A stretch of 64,000 nt of DNA, taken from positions 3,072,599 to 3,136,598 of the forward strand of contig NZ_CP145809.1 of assembly GCF_038049925.1 (NCBI RefSeq), written 5' to 3'. Positions 8,731 to 17,309 of this stretch are shown here, piece by piece (position 1 is the stretch's first letter; the number at the start of each line of letters is the position of its first letter). The stretch is from Georgenia sp. M64 (GTDB lineage: Bacteria; Actinomycetota; Actinomycetes; Actinomycetales; Actinomycetaceae). The notes under the pieces were generated by a model. It did not search any database. It had not been told where the DNA came from and saw only the letters and a program-made list of their open reading frames with translations. The position numbers and the translations under genes were made by a program.

Positions 8731-10653
8731 ATGCGCGCACCCCTTGCCCGGCTCGTCCTCGCGCTGCTGGTCGCGGCCGCGACGCTGCTCCCGGCACCCA
8801 CCGCCGGCGCCGCCACCGAGCGCTACCCCGTGCCCGCGTCCGGCGAGTGGGCGGTCGACGGCCGGGGCTGGGGCCACGGCCGGGGCATGTCCCAGTGGGG
8901 CGCCAAGGGCGCCGCCGAGGCGGGGCTGACCCACGCCCAGATCCTCGACTTCTACTACCCGGGCACCACCCTGTCCGCCCTGGGCAGCTTCCCGGGCACG
9001 ACGGCGAACCCGACCATCGGCGTGGGGCTGACCTCCCTCGGCCTGCTCAGGACCACCACGGTGACGCTGTGGACCCCGGCCGGCCAGGGGTCGGTGCGCG
9101 TCGAGGTCGTCGGCGGGGCGGGGGTGACGCTGGGCGCCGGCCGGCTCACCGTCACCAGGTCGGGTGACGACTTCACCGTCGTGCACGCCGCCACCGGCGC
9201 CCGGCACACCCTCACCGGCGCCGCTGTGCGCGTCTCCACCGCCGACGGCGTCGTCGTGGCCCGCAGCTCGACGACCGGCACCTGGTACCGCGGCTCCGTG
9301 CGGCTGGCGGACGTGTCGAGCGGCGACGACGCGTTCGACGTCGTCAACGACGTCCCGCTCGAGGAGTACCTGCGCGGCGTGGTCCCCCAGGAGATGCCCG
9401 CGTCGTGGAGTGCCCAGGCGGTGCGCGCCCAGGCGGTCGCCGCGCGCAGCTACATGCTCGCCGAGGGGCGGCGCACGGCCCGCTACGACACCTGCGACAC
9501 CACGGCCTGCCAGGTCTACGGCGGGCGGGCGACGGTGGACACCGACGGCCGCGTGATCACCCCCCGCGAGCACGCCCTCTCCGACGACGCCATCCGGGTG
9601 ACCGCCGGTCAGGTGCGCACGTACGGCAGCGCCGTGGCCCTGACGCAGTTCTCCTCGACCAACGGCGGCTGGTCGGTCGCGGGCGGGGCGAGCACCCCCT
9701 ACCTCGTCTCCCGCGCCGACCCCTACACGGGCACCGCGGCCGGGGACACCCGCACGGTCTGGTCGACCACGCTCAGCGCGACGACGGCGGCCCGCTACTG
9801 CCCGTCCGGCCAGACGCTCTCCGCCCTCCTCGTCACCGGCCGCGACGGCAACGGCGCGCTCGGCGGGCGCATCACCGGACTGTCCGTGGAGTGCAGCGGC
9901 GGCGTGCACGCCGTCCCCCGCGCGTCGTGGTCCCTGGGGATGCTCTCCCCCTGGTGGCGACCGCAGGACCCGCCGCACACGTTCTACCTCTCCACGACCT
10001 TCTCCTCCACCGCGGACATCGTCTTCGACGCCGGCTACGGCGACGACGCCGCCCTCGTCGGCGACTGGGACGGCGACGGCACCGACACCGTCGCGCTGCG
10101 CCGGGGCTCGACGTTCCTCGTCCGCAACTCCAACGACGCCGGCCCGCCCGACGTCACCTTCACCTACGGCCGCGCCGACGACGTGGTCCTCGTGGGCGAC
10201 TGGGACGGCGACGGCGTCGACACCCTCGCGGTGCGCCGCGGCGGCGAGTACCACGTGAAGAACTCGGTGACCTCCGGCGTCGCCGACGTCGTCGTGCGGT
10301 ACGGCCGCGCCGACGACGAGGTGCACGTCGGCGACTGGGACGGCGACGGCGTCGACACCCTCACCGTGCGGCGCGAGGCGGTCTACTACGTCAAGAACTC
10401 CCTCGAGGGCGGCCCGGCGGACGTCGAGGTGCGCTACGGGCGCCCCGACGACGTCGTGCTCACCGGCGACTGGGACGGCGACGGGGACGACACCCTCGCG
10501 GTGCGCCGCGCCAACGTCTACTACCTCGCCAACGCGCTCGAGGGCGGCGCGGCCGACGTCGTGGTGTCCTACGGGCGGGCCACCGACACCGTCCTCGTCG
10601 GGGACTGGGACGCCGACGGCGACGACACCCTCGGGGTGCACCGCAGACCCTGA
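8731..10653 (+). CDS. secreted SpoIID/LytB-domain protein with C-terminal GDWDGDG repeats
   Basis: A 640-residue secreted protein: signal peptide at 1-30 (MRAPLARLVLALLVAAATLL), then GRGWGHGRGMSQWGAKGAA, a signature of SpoIID/LytB proteins, and the SpoIID core around 205-270 with EEYLRGVVPQEMP and RAQAVAARSYML. SpoIID of Bacillus is a lytic transglycosylase cutting denuded glycan strands, and LytB-type domains enhance amidases, so a role in wall-glycan trimming is likely. From about residue 430 there are five 45-residue modules with GDWDGDG or GDWDADG loops (Gly444, 489, 534 and onward at 45-residue spacing), probably Ca-binding wall- or glycan-attachment modules. Same module as in three other proteins of the window. 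ATG 8731 has GGAGA upstream. It lies between rfbD and rfbC. Confidence 0.85.
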   Translation: MRAPLARLVLALLVAAATLLPAPTAGAATERYPVPASGEWAVDGRGWGHGRGMSQWGAKGAAEAGLTHAQILDFYYPGTTLSALGSFPGTTANPTIGVGLTSLGLLRTTTVTLWTPAGQGSVRVEVVGGAGVTLGAGRLTVTRSGDDFTVVHAATGARHTLTGAAVRVSTADGVVVARSSTTGTWYRGSVRLADVSSGDDAFDVVNDVPLEEYLRGVVPQEMPASWSAQAVRAQAVAARSYMLAEGRRTARYDTCDTTACQVYGGRATVDTDGRVITPREHALSDDAIRVTAGQVRTYGSAVALTQFSSTNGGWSVAGGASTPYLVSRADPYTGTAAGDTRTVWSTTLSATTAARYCPSGQTLSALLVTGRDGNGALGGRITGLSVECSGGVHAVPRASWSLGMLSPWWRPQDPPHTFYLSTTFSSTADIVFDAGYGDDAALVGDWDGDGTDTVALRRGSTFLVRNSNDAGPPDVTFTYGRADDVVLVGDWDGDGVDTLAVRRGGEYHVKNSVTSGVADVVVRYGRADDEVHVGDWDGDGVDTLTVRREAVYYVKNSLEGGPADVEVRYGRPDDVVLTGDWDGDGDDTLAVRRANVYYLANALEGGAADVVVSYGRATDTVLVGDWDADGDDTLGVHRRP

Positions 10654-10741
10654 GCGCCGCGGCTCGGGGTCCGCACCGCGTCAGGCGCCCCGCACCGCGC
10701 GGACGTGCCGGCCCCGCCCCGAACCGCCCGCCGGGCCGCAG

Positions 10742-10747
10742 TAGGGT
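10742..10747 (+). promoter_or_regulatory. candidate -10 box (TAGGGT) for rfbC
   Basis: TAGGGT about 38 bases before the rfbC GTG, leaving a ~30-base leader that contains the Shine-Dalgarno GAGAGGGAG (10771-10779). Confidence 0.4.
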
Positions 10748-10785
10748 GGGGGCCGTCGTCCGCCGCGTCCGAGAGGGAGTCCCCC

Positions 10786-11403
10786 GTGCAGTTCCGCGAG
10801 TTGAAGGTAGAGGGGTCCTGGGAGATCACCCCCAGGCAGTTCGCCGACCCCCGCGGGGTCTTCCTCGAGGTGTTCAAGGAGACCGCGTTCACCGAGGCGG
10901 TCGGGCACCCGCTGGACCTCAGGCAGGCGAACTCCTCCATCTCGGCCGCGGGCGTGGTGCGCGGCATCCACTTCGCCGACGTCCCGCCCTCGCAGGCGAA
11001 GTACGTCATGTGCCCCCGCGGCGCCGTCCTCGACGTCGTCATCGACATCCGCGTCGGCTCGCCGACCTTCGGCCAGTGGGACTCGGTCCTCCTCGACGAC
11101 GTCGACCGGCGCGCCATCTACATCTCCGAGGGCCTGGGCCACGCGTTCTGCGCCCTCGAGGACGGCTCGACCGTGGTGTACCTGTGCTCGGAGCCCTACG
11201 CGCCCGGACGCGAGCACGGCATCAACCCCCTCGACCCGGCCGTCGGGATCGACTGGCCCACGACGGCGCGTGACGGCTCCCCGCTGACCCTGCAGCTCTC
11301 GGAGAAGGACGAGGAGGCCCCCGGCCTGGAGGAGGCCCGTGACACCGGTCTCCTGCCGACCTACGCGGCCGTCCAGGACTACCTCGCCTCCCTGCGCGGG
11401 TGA
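10786..11403 (+). CDS. rfbC: dTDP-4-dehydrorhamnose 3,5-epimerase
   Basis: A 205-residue cupin-fold epimerase, third enzyme of dTDP-L-rhamnose synthesis. Seen: the conserved N-terminal ELKVEGSWEITPRQFADPRG, FKETAF, the catalytic base His62 in VRGIHFAD, KYVMCPRGAVLDVVIDIR, YISEGLGHAF, and the catalytic Tyr132 in VVYLCSEPY. GTG 10786 is chosen because it is preceded by a strong Shine-Dalgarno and begins at the family N-terminus; upstream in-frame codons are not conserved-looking. The stop overlaps the next gene (GTGA), so it is co-translated with a rhamnosyltransferase, a sensible pairing. Confidence 0.95.
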   Translation: MQFRELKVEGSWEITPRQFADPRGVFLEVFKETAFTEAVGHPLDLRQANSSISAAGVVRGIHFADVPPSQAKYVMCPRGAVLDVVIDIRVGSPTFGQWDSVLLDDVDRRAIYISEGLGHAFCALEDGSTVVYLCSEPYAPGREHGINPLDPAVGIDWPTTARDGSPLTLQLSEKDEEAPGLEEARDTGLLPTYAAVQDYLASLRG

Positions 11404-12332
11404 GCTCCCCGGGCGCGTCGGCGCCGGGCGCCGCCGGGGTCGTGGCGGTCGTCGTCACCTACCGCCCCGACGTCGCCCGGACCCGGTCCCTGCTCGCGGC
11501 GCTGGCCGCCCAGTGCGAGCACGTCGTCGTCGTCGACAACGGCTCGGCGGCGGGTGACCTGGCCGAGGCGTGCTCCTCGACGGGGGCGGAGCTGATCGCC
11601 CTGCCCCGTAACGAGGGCATCGCCCACGCCCAGAACGTCGGGATCGAGCAGGCGCTGGTCCTCGGCGCGCGGTTCGTGCTGCTGTCCGACCAGGACTCCA
11701 TGCCGGCGCCCGACATGGTCGGCCGTCTCCTCGACGGTTTCCGGCGGGCCACCGCCGCCGGGCGCCGGGTCGGCGCCGTGGGCCCGGTCTCCTCCGACAC
11801 CCGCTCGACGAGCGAGCAGATGGTCTACGTCACCCGCCGGTGGGGACCGCGCCGGGCCCGGCCCGAGGACGCGCGGGACGGGCTGGTCGAGGCGGCGTTC
11901 CTCATCGCCTCCGGGTGCCTCGTCACGGCGGAGGCCCTGGCGGCCGTCGGACCGATGAACGAGGCGTGGTTCATCGACCACGTCGACCTCGAGTGGGGGC
12001 TGCGCGCCCGCCGCCGGGGCTACGCGCTCCTCGCGGTGACCGACGCGCGGCTCGACCACGAGCTCGGCGACCGTCTCGCCCGGGTGCCGGGGCGGGCCCA
12101 GGAGGTCCACGTCCACGCACCTGTCCGCAACTACTACCTCGCGCGCAACACCGTCCTGCTCATCCGCTCCGGCCTCATGCCGCTCGCGTGGAGCGTCGGG
12201 TACGTGGTCTGGCTGGCGAAGTACGCCGCGTTCAACGTGGTGGCGGTCGCCCCGCGTCGCAGGCGCGCGGCGATGCTCGCCCGTGGCCTTCGTGACGGAC
12301 TCCTCGGCCGGACGGGGCCCCTGGGCGCCTGA
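11400..12332 (+). CDS. rhamnosyltransferase-like glycosyltransferase family 2
   Basis: A 310-residue GT-A transferase starting with GTG that overlaps the rfbC stop. Seen: VVVTYRPD at about 17-24, VVVVDNGSAA, NEGIAHAQNVGIEQA, LSDQDSMP (the DxD-type metal site), and the C-terminal GPMNEAWFIDHVDLEWGLRARRRGY, the arrangement found in the dTDP-rhamnosyltransferase family (TIGR01556-like). The end is hydrophobic and basic (about 265-300), suggesting membrane association. Coupling to rfbC supports dTDP-L-rhamnose as donor. The acceptor is unknown. Confidence 0.85.
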   Translation: MSSPGASAPGAAGVVAVVVTYRPDVARTRSLLAALAAQCEHVVVVDNGSAAGDLAEACSSTGAELIALPRNEGIAHAQNVGIEQALVLGARFVLLSDQDSMPAPDMVGRLLDGFRRATAAGRRVGAVGPVSSDTRSTSEQMVYVTRRWGPRRARPEDARDGLVEAAFLIASGCLVTAEALAAVGPMNEAWFIDHVDLEWGLRARRRGYALLAVTDARLDHELGDRLARVPGRAQEVHVHAPVRNYYLARNTVLLIRSGLMPLAWSVGYVVWLAKYAAFNVVAVAPRRRRAAMLARGLRDGLLGRTGPLGA

Positions 12333-12357
12333 CCGGCGCCGGCACACGCGAGCGGCC

Positions 12358-12373
12358 ACGCCGTCCGCGGCGT
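12358..12373. terminator. possible short hairpin after the rhamnosyltransferase gene
   Basis: ACGCCG-tccg-CGGCGT, a 6-bp stem 25 bases after the stop codon. Weak evidence given the high GC background. Confidence 0.3.
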
Positions 12374-12452
12374 CCCGGACCGGTGACCTCAGCCCCTTGT
12401 CCCGGTGACCACCGCGGCGGATCATGGTGGCACCGGGACGAAGGAGTCCGCC

Positions 12453-13844
12453 ATGGCCGCCGTGGCAAGGTCGATGCGAGGGGTGTTCGCCGGCGTCGTC
12501 GCGGGGGTGCTCCTGATGTTGCCGGGGATGACCGGCGCGGCGGCCGAGCCCGACCGTCAGGTCGTCACCCGCGGCGCCCAGTGGTTCGTCGCGGGCGGAC
12601 CGAGCTTCACGTACGGGCGCAGCGCGGACGTGCAGGTCATGGGCGACTGGAACGACGACGGCGTGCGCACCCCCGGGGTCTTCCGGGCCGGGACCTGGTA
12701 CCTGCGCAACACCCTCGGCTCCGGCGCGGCGGATCTCGTCGTCGCGTTCGGCCGGGCCGGTGACCGCCCGGTCGTGGGCGACTGGGACGGCGACGGGCGC
12801 ACCGGGATCGGCGTCGTGCGCGGCAGCACGTGGTTCCTGCGGGGCACCCCGACGAGCGGGGTCGCCGAGTCCAGCTTCCGCTTCGGCCGACCCGGGGACA
12901 CCGCCGTCACCGGGGACTGGGACGGCTTCGGCGGGGCCGGGATCGGCGTCGTCCGGGCCGGCGGGTGGTACCTGCGCAACACCCCCGACGGCGGCGGCGC
13001 GAGCATCTCCTTCGGCTACGGCATCCCCGGTGACGTGCCGGTCACCGGGGACTGGGACGACGACGGTCGCACGGGGATCGGCGTGGTTCGCGGGGCCACC
13101 TGGCACCTGCGCAACGTCGCCTCCACCGGTCCCGCGGACCTCGTGTCCATCTACGGCCGGTGCGGGGACGGCGTGCTGAGCACCCACGCCGCCCGGACGG
13201 AGGCGGGTGTGCCGCCCTCCCTCCGGGGCACGGAGTGGTCCGTCCTGCCCACGACCGAGCGCGTCGTCGCGCTGACCTTCGACGCGGGCGCGAACGCCGA
13301 CGGGATCCCCTCGATCCTGTCCACGCTCCGGGCCACGGGGACGCCGGCCACCTTCTTCCTCACCGGCGCGTGGACGCAGTCCTTCCCCTCGTTCGCCGCC
13401 GAGGTCGGCCAGGCCTACCCGGTGGGCAACCACACCCAGAGCCACCCGGACCTCACCACGCTTCCCGACGCCGACGTGCGGGGCCAGGTCACCTCGGCCG
13501 ACACGGCGATCCGCGCGTTCGCCGGCACCGATCCCCGCCCGTGGTTCCGCTTCCCGTTCGGGGCGCGGGACGCCCGGACGATCTCGCTGGTGAACTGCCT
13601 GGACTACGGCTCGGTCCGCTGGACCGTGGACACCCTGGGCTGGCAGGGCACGTCCGGCGGGCAGAGCGCCTCGACGGTGGTCAGCCGGGTGCTGGCGAAC
13701 CTGCGTCCGGGCGAGATCGTCCTCCTGCACGTCGGGTCGCACCCCACCGACGGCAGCACCCTCGACGCCGACGCCCTGCCGGCGATCATCCGTGAGGTCG
13801 AGGCGCGCGGGTACCGCTTCGTCGACCTCGACGACTACCGCTGA
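12453..13844 (+). CDS. secreted polysaccharide deacetylase (NodB fold) with N-terminal GDWDGDG repeats
   Basis: A 463-residue secreted protein; ATG 12453 is chosen for the AAGGAG Shine-Dalgarno and following signal peptide (about 1-31). Residues 50-235 hold four 45-residue modules with GDWNDDG, GDWDGDG, GDWDGFG (degenerate) and GDWDDDG loops at 64, 109, 154 and 199, each followed by WYLRN/WFLR strands. Residues 265-455 are a NodB-type deacetylase: TFDAG with Asp277, GNHTQSH with the zinc ligands His327 and His331, RFPFGARD, DTLGW, and LLHVG. The second Asp of the usual TFDD is Ala, a common variant. Likely removes acetyl groups from wall polysaccharide or peptidoglycan. Unlike the SpoIID protein, here the repeats come first. 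Confidence 0.87.
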   Translation: MAAVARSMRGVFAGVVAGVLLMLPGMTGAAAEPDRQVVTRGAQWFVAGGPSFTYGRSADVQVMGDWNDDGVRTPGVFRAGTWYLRNTLGSGAADLVVAFGRAGDRPVVGDWDGDGRTGIGVVRGSTWFLRGTPTSGVAESSFRFGRPGDTAVTGDWDGFGGAGIGVVRAGGWYLRNTPDGGGASISFGYGIPGDVPVTGDWDDDGRTGIGVVRGATWHLRNVASTGPADLVSIYGRCGDGVLSTHAARTEAGVPPSLRGTEWSVLPTTERVVALTFDAGANADGIPSILSTLRATGTPATFFLTGAWTQSFPSFAAEVGQAYPVGNHTQSHPDLTTLPDADVRGQVTSADTAIRAFAGTDPRPWFRFPFGARDARTISLVNCLDYGSVRWTVDTLGWQGTSGGQSASTVVSRVLANLRPGEIVLLHVGSHPTDGSTLDADALPAIIREVEARGYRFVDLDDYR

Positions 13845-13863
13845 GGTGGCGACCGGCCACCTC
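13843..13863. terminator. hairpin between convergent genes
   Basis: GAGGTGGC-gaccg-GCCACCTC, an 8-bp perfect stem overlapping the stop codon of the deacetylase gene and lying 17 bases before the end of the convergent flippase-like gene. Confidence 0.6.
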
Positions 13864-13879
13864 GGAACCGTTCGCCCCG

Positions 13880-14842
13880 CTACGGCTGGGCGGCACTCCC
13901 CGTCTTCTCGGGGTCCGCGACGGGGACCGCCCCGCCCCGGGCGAGGAGCAGCCCGACGGCGCCCAGGAGCAGGTCCGCGCCGGTGAGCAGCACCCGGCTG
14001 AGGAGGACGACGAGGACGACGGCACCGGTCCCGAGCTGGGTGGTGAGGACCGCCCCCAGGACCGCCTCGCGGATGCCCACCCCCGCCGGGACGACGAGCA
14101 CGAGGAAGCCGACGGTCCACGCGAGGGCGTAGCCCCCGGCGGCGAGGGCGTACGTCGCGGCCGTGAGGTCCATGCCGAGCGGGACCGCCAGGAGGCTCAC
14201 CTGGACGCCGGCGGTGAGCCAGGACAGCACCGACCAGAGGGCGGCGAGGGCGACGCCGCGGGCGCTGACGGGCTTCTCCAGCGGCGGCCGCCGGGTCAGG
14301 CGCAGCGCCAGGCCGAGGACCCGGTTGAGCACGGGCGGGGCGAGCAGGACGAGGAACGCCGGGAACGCCCAGCCCACCCAGCTGTACGCGGCCGCGTCCT
14401 CTCCGGGCGCGACGGCGATCGCGGCGAGGGCGAGCGCGCTGCCGGTGACGACGGAGACGAGCAGGGACACCGCCATGACGGAGACGGAGCGGCGGCGCGG
14501 GATGGCGTGGTCGGCGCCCATCTCCGCGGCGGCGAGGATGTTCCACACCCCGCCCGGGAGGTACTTGGCCACCTGGGAGACGAAGAACAGGGCGGCCGCA
14601 GACCGCAGGGACAGGGGCGAGCCCATGTCGGCGAGCACCACACGCCACGACAGCATCGTCATGACGACGAAGACGACGCTGACGGCCAGCGAGGCGGCGA
14701 GGGTCGCCGGGCCCAGCCGGACGGCCGCCGAGCTCACCTCCTCCCACTGGCTCGCCACCGCCCACACGGCAGCGGCGAGAGCCAGGAGCACGAAGCCCCG
14801 CCGCACCCAGCGCGAGCGCAGTGCCTCCACGACGCGTCCCAT
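13880..14842 (-). CDS. lysylphosphatidylglycerol synthetase TM-region / flippase-like membrane protein
   Basis: A 320-residue integral membrane protein with about eight predicted hydrophobic segments. The segment FFVSQVAKYLPGGVWNILAA (about 86-105) and GVGIREAVLGAVL (about 265-277) are the typical motifs of the UPF0104/LPG-synthase transmembrane family, whose members are thought to move or modify lipid-linked substrates. The ATG overlaps the preceding stop (TGATG), and it is the third gene of a GT2-GT4-flippase operon; a role with a polyprenyl-linked sugar is therefore plausible but inferred only from context. No soluble lysyl-transferase domain is present. Confidence 0.8.
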   Translation of the reverse strand: MGRVVEALRSRWVRRGFVLLALAAAVWAVASQWEEVSSAAVRLGPATLAASLAVSVVFVVMTMLSWRVVLADMGSPLSLRSAAALFFVSQVAKYLPGGVWNILAAAEMGADHAIPRRRSVSVMAVSLLVSVVTGSALALAAIAVAPGEDAAAYSWVGWAFPAFLVLLAPPVLNRVLGLALRLTRRPPLEKPVSARGVALAALWSVLSWLTAGVQVSLLAVPLGMDLTAATYALAAGGYALAWTVGFLVLVVPAGVGIREAVLGAVLTTQLGTGAVVLVVLLSRVLLTGADLLLGAVGLLLARGGAVPVADPEKTGSAAQP

Positions 14843-15996
14843 CAGCGACCTCCCCCGGCGCGCGGCCGGACGGCCTGGAGCGCCTCGACGACCGGGGCGG
14901 CGACGGCCGCCGGTGTGAACGCGCGCGCTGCGAGGTCCGCCGCCGCCCGGCGCCGTGCCGCGAGCTCCCCGGGGTCCGCCGCCAGCCGCGCGAGCGCGTC
15001 CGCGAGCGCCGTGGCGCTGCCCGGGGGCACGAGGACGGCGGCGTCGCCGAGGACCCGGCGCTGCGGGGCGGTGTCCGCCGTCACCACCGCGGTGCCGGCC
15101 GCGGCCCCCTGGTAGACCTTGTTGGGCACGACCCGCAGCGCCTTGCCGGAGGCGCCGAAGATCCCCAGGCAGACGTCGTGCGCGGCGACGACGGCCGGCA
15201 GCTCCGGCGGGTCGACCCAGGGCAGCCAGCGGACCTCGTCCAGGCCGGCCACGAGGTCGCGCACCTCGGCGGCGTCCTGACCGTCACCGACGAGGGTCGC
15301 GCGCACGGCCACGCCCCGCTCGTGCAGCAGGCGCAGGGCACGGCCGATGACGGGCGCACCCTGGAGCGGGGTGAACAGGCCGTAGAAGATGACCGTGAGG
15401 CGCCCGTCGGCCCCCTCCGGGGTGTCGACCCCGACCGCCCGGCCGGACGCCTGCGCGGCGGCGGCCGTGAACCACGCCGACGGCGCCCCCACGGGAGCGA
15501 CGACCGTGTCGGACCGCCGGCCGGCCGGCACCAGTGCGCGGTGCTCGTCGGTGTCCACGACGACGACGTCGGCGGCGGCGATCGCGGCGCGGTCGAGCAG
15601 GCCCAGCAGCCAGGTACGCACCCCGGTCGGGGTGCCGCGGTCGGTCGCGGTGGTCGCGGCGAAGACGAGGTGGTCCAGGACGACCACCGAGCGGGGGAAG
15701 AGGAGACGTGCGAGGAGGACGTCGAAGTGCCCGAGGTACCCGACGACGACGACGTCGGGCCGCGGCCACCGGCGCCGTGCCGCGACGGCCAGCCGGGCCC
15801 ACCGGGACAGGACCCGCGCGCCCAGGCCCGCGACCCGCCAGGGCTGCTGGAGCATGCGCACACGCTCGGCGGTGGACAGGCCGAGCGGGCGGACGAGCTC
15901 CGAGACGTCCAGGCCGTGCGCACGCATCCCGTCGAGGAGCACCTCGATCCTGGGGTGGCGCTGGGCGTCGTAGGTGCCGAAGCCCAGCACCCTCAC
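14842..15996 (-). CDS. glycosyltransferase family 4 protein
   Basis: A 384-residue GT-B glycosyltransferase. GTG 15996 overlaps the upstream stop as GTGA and gives the expected N-terminal strand VRVLGFGTYDAQRHPR. C-terminal donor-binding features: VIFYGLFTPLQGAPVIGRAL (about 216-235), LVGDGQDAAEVRDL, PNKVYQGAAAGTAVVT, and a VLVPPGS loop near the end. The SGKALRVVPNKVYQGAAAG segment replaces the classical EGFGL motif, as in some GT4/GT1 relatives. Second gene of the GT2-GT4-flippase operon; donor and acceptor unknown. Confidence 0.85.
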   Translation of the reverse strand: MRVLGFGTYDAQRHPRIEVLLDGMRAHGLDVSELVRPLGLSTAERVRMLQQPWRVAGLGARVLSRWARLAVAARRRWPRPDVVVVGYLGHFDVLLARLLFPRSVVVLDHLVFAATTATDRGTPTGVRTWLLGLLDRAAIAAADVVVVDTDEHRALVPAGRRSDTVVAPVGAPSAWFTAAAAQASGRAVGVDTPEGADGRLTVIFYGLFTPLQGAPVIGRALRLLHERGVAVRATLVGDGQDAAEVRDLVAGLDEVRWLPWVDPPELPAVVAAHDVCLGIFGASGKALRVVPNKVYQGAAAGTAVVTADTAPQRRVLGDAAVLVPPGSATALADALARLAADPGELAARRRAAADLAARAFTPAAVAAPVVEALQAVRPRAGGGR

Positions 15997-17138
15997 CGTC
16001 GGTGGACCGCTTCTCCCGCGGTCACGTGCGGCGCGGCGTCGCTCTCCCCGCCGGGGACGACGGTCTCCCCGGTGGCGGTGGTCGCGGGCCGGGCGCCGCG
16101 CACCGCGTCGGCGGGCGCCGCGGGAGCGTCCGCCGTCGCGGGCAGCGCGTGGCCGCCCGCGGGCCACAGGGCGGTGACGTCGGCGAGGACCTCGGCCGGC
16201 GGGCGGTACTGCATCTCCTTGAGCCTCTCGAGCGACTCCTCGAGCAGGACCCGGTTGGTGCGCTGGAGGTCGGCGATGACGAGCAGCGCGTAGCTGAGCA
16301 GGGCGCCGACGAGCATGGCCGTGCCGAAGATGAGCGACTGGACGTGACCGCCGGCGTCACCCATGAGCAGCAGGACCAGGTACCGCACGAACGGGATGAG
16401 CGCGGCCACGAGCATGATGGTGCCCAGGCCGCCCAGGACGATGTGCGGCTTGAACATGAGGTAGGAGCGGCTGATCGCCGTGCCCGACTTGAACATGTGC
16501 TGCCAGATGTTCTTGAACAGCCGCGACTCGCGGGTCTTGGCGTTGGTCGTCACCGGCACCGACGCGATCCGCAGCCGCTTGTTCCCCGCCTGGATGATCG
16601 TCTCCATGCAGTAGGAGAACTGCGTGACGACGTTGAGCCGGATGAGCGAGGCCTTGGAGTAGGCGCGGAACCCGCTCGCGGCGTCGGGCAGGTCCGTGCC
16701 CGCGGCGACGTTGACCACCTCGGACCCGATCTTCTGCATCGCCTTCTTGAACGGGGAGAAGTGGGCGATCTTCGAGGTCTGCCGGTCCGCGATGACGATG
16801 TCGGCCTCGCCCCGCACGATGGGCTGGACGAGGTCGGTGATCCGGGACTGCGGGTACTGGTTGTCGCCGTCGGTGTTGACGACGATGTCGGCGCCGTGGG
16901 CGAGGGCGTAGTCCACGCCGTCGCGGAACGAGCGCGCCAGACCCATGTTGCGGGCGTGCTGGACGATGTGCGTCACGCCGTGGGCCCGGGCGACCTCGAC
17001 GGTGCGGTCGGTGGAGCCGTCGTCGATGATGAGGATCTCCACCGCGTCGATGCCGGGGATCTCCCGCGGGATCGTCTCGAGGACCGACGGGAGGGTCTCC
17101 TCCTCGTTCAGGCACGGAACCTGGACGAACAGCTTCAT
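15993..17138 (-). CDS. polyprenyl-phosphate glycosyltransferase (DPM1-like GT2) with two membrane helices
   Basis: A 381-residue protein: GT-A domain at 1-225 with VQVPCLNEEETLP, LIIDDGSTDRT, NMGLARSFRDG, NTDGDNQYP (metal site) and AASGFRAYSK; then two transmembrane helices at about 240-268 and 275-298, and a disordered C-terminal tail of about 60 Ala/Pro/Gly-rich residues. Enzymes of this type transfer mannose or glucose to undecaprenyl or decaprenyl phosphate. It opens a three-gene minus-strand operon whose other members are a GT4 transferase and a flippase-like protein, consistent with making and moving a lipid-linked sugar. Confidence 0.88.
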   Translation of the reverse strand: MKLFVQVPCLNEEETLPSVLETIPREIPGIDAVEILIIDDGSTDRTVEVARAHGVTHIVQHARNMGLARSFRDGVDYALAHGADIVVNTDGDNQYPQSRITDLVQPIVRGEADIVIADRQTSKIAHFSPFKKAMQKIGSEVVNVAAGTDLPDAASGFRAYSKASLIRLNVVTQFSYCMETIIQAGNKRLRIASVPVTTNAKTRESRLFKNIWQHMFKSGTAISRSYLMFKPHIVLGGLGTIMLVAALIPFVRYLVLLLMGDAGGHVQSLIFGTAMLVGALLSYALLVIADLQRTNRVLLEESLERLKEMQYRPPAEVLADVTALWPAGGHALPATADAPAAPADAVRGARPATTATGETVVPGGESDAAPHVTAGEAVHRR

Positions 17139-17223
17139 GGACTCCTCGAATCGCTCGGTCGGCTCGTCGCGAGGGGCGCGACGACGGTGCCGGACGATCC
17201 GGACCGTCGCACCGACACAGCGA

Positions 17224-17229
17224 ATCCTA
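17224..17229 (-). promoter_or_regulatory. candidate -10 box (TAGGAT) for the GT2-GT4-flippase operon
   Basis: Read on the minus strand, TAGGAT lies about 85 bases before ATG 17138. A GAGGAG Shine-Dalgarno precedes the ATG, so this operon has a normal leader. Eleven bases (CGATTCGAGGA) just before this ATG are also present just before the gmd ATG. Confidence 0.35.
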
Positions 17230-17295
17230 CCGACTCGGCCCCGCCCGGCTCAGTCACGTCGCTCACACTCCGGCCGGCGGCGCCCGCTCGGCCGT

Positions 17296-17309
17296 TACCC
17301 TCGAGGGTG
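17296..17309 (+). promoter_or_regulatory. leaderless promoter box TACCCT before GTG 17309
   Basis: TACCCT at 17296-17301 ends 7 bases before the GTG; no Shine-Dalgarno lies between. Confidence 0.6.

Noticed and set aside
11379-14765. A 1128-codon minus-strand open frame
   Set aside because: It covers the rhamnosyltransferase and deacetylase genes antisense and lacks any recognisable motif.
5444-17160. Shared CGATTCGAGGA before gmd and before the GT2-GT4-flippase operon as a common regulatory element
   Set aside because: The 11 bases include the Shine-Dalgarno GAGGA itself, so the match beyond it is too short to claim regulation.
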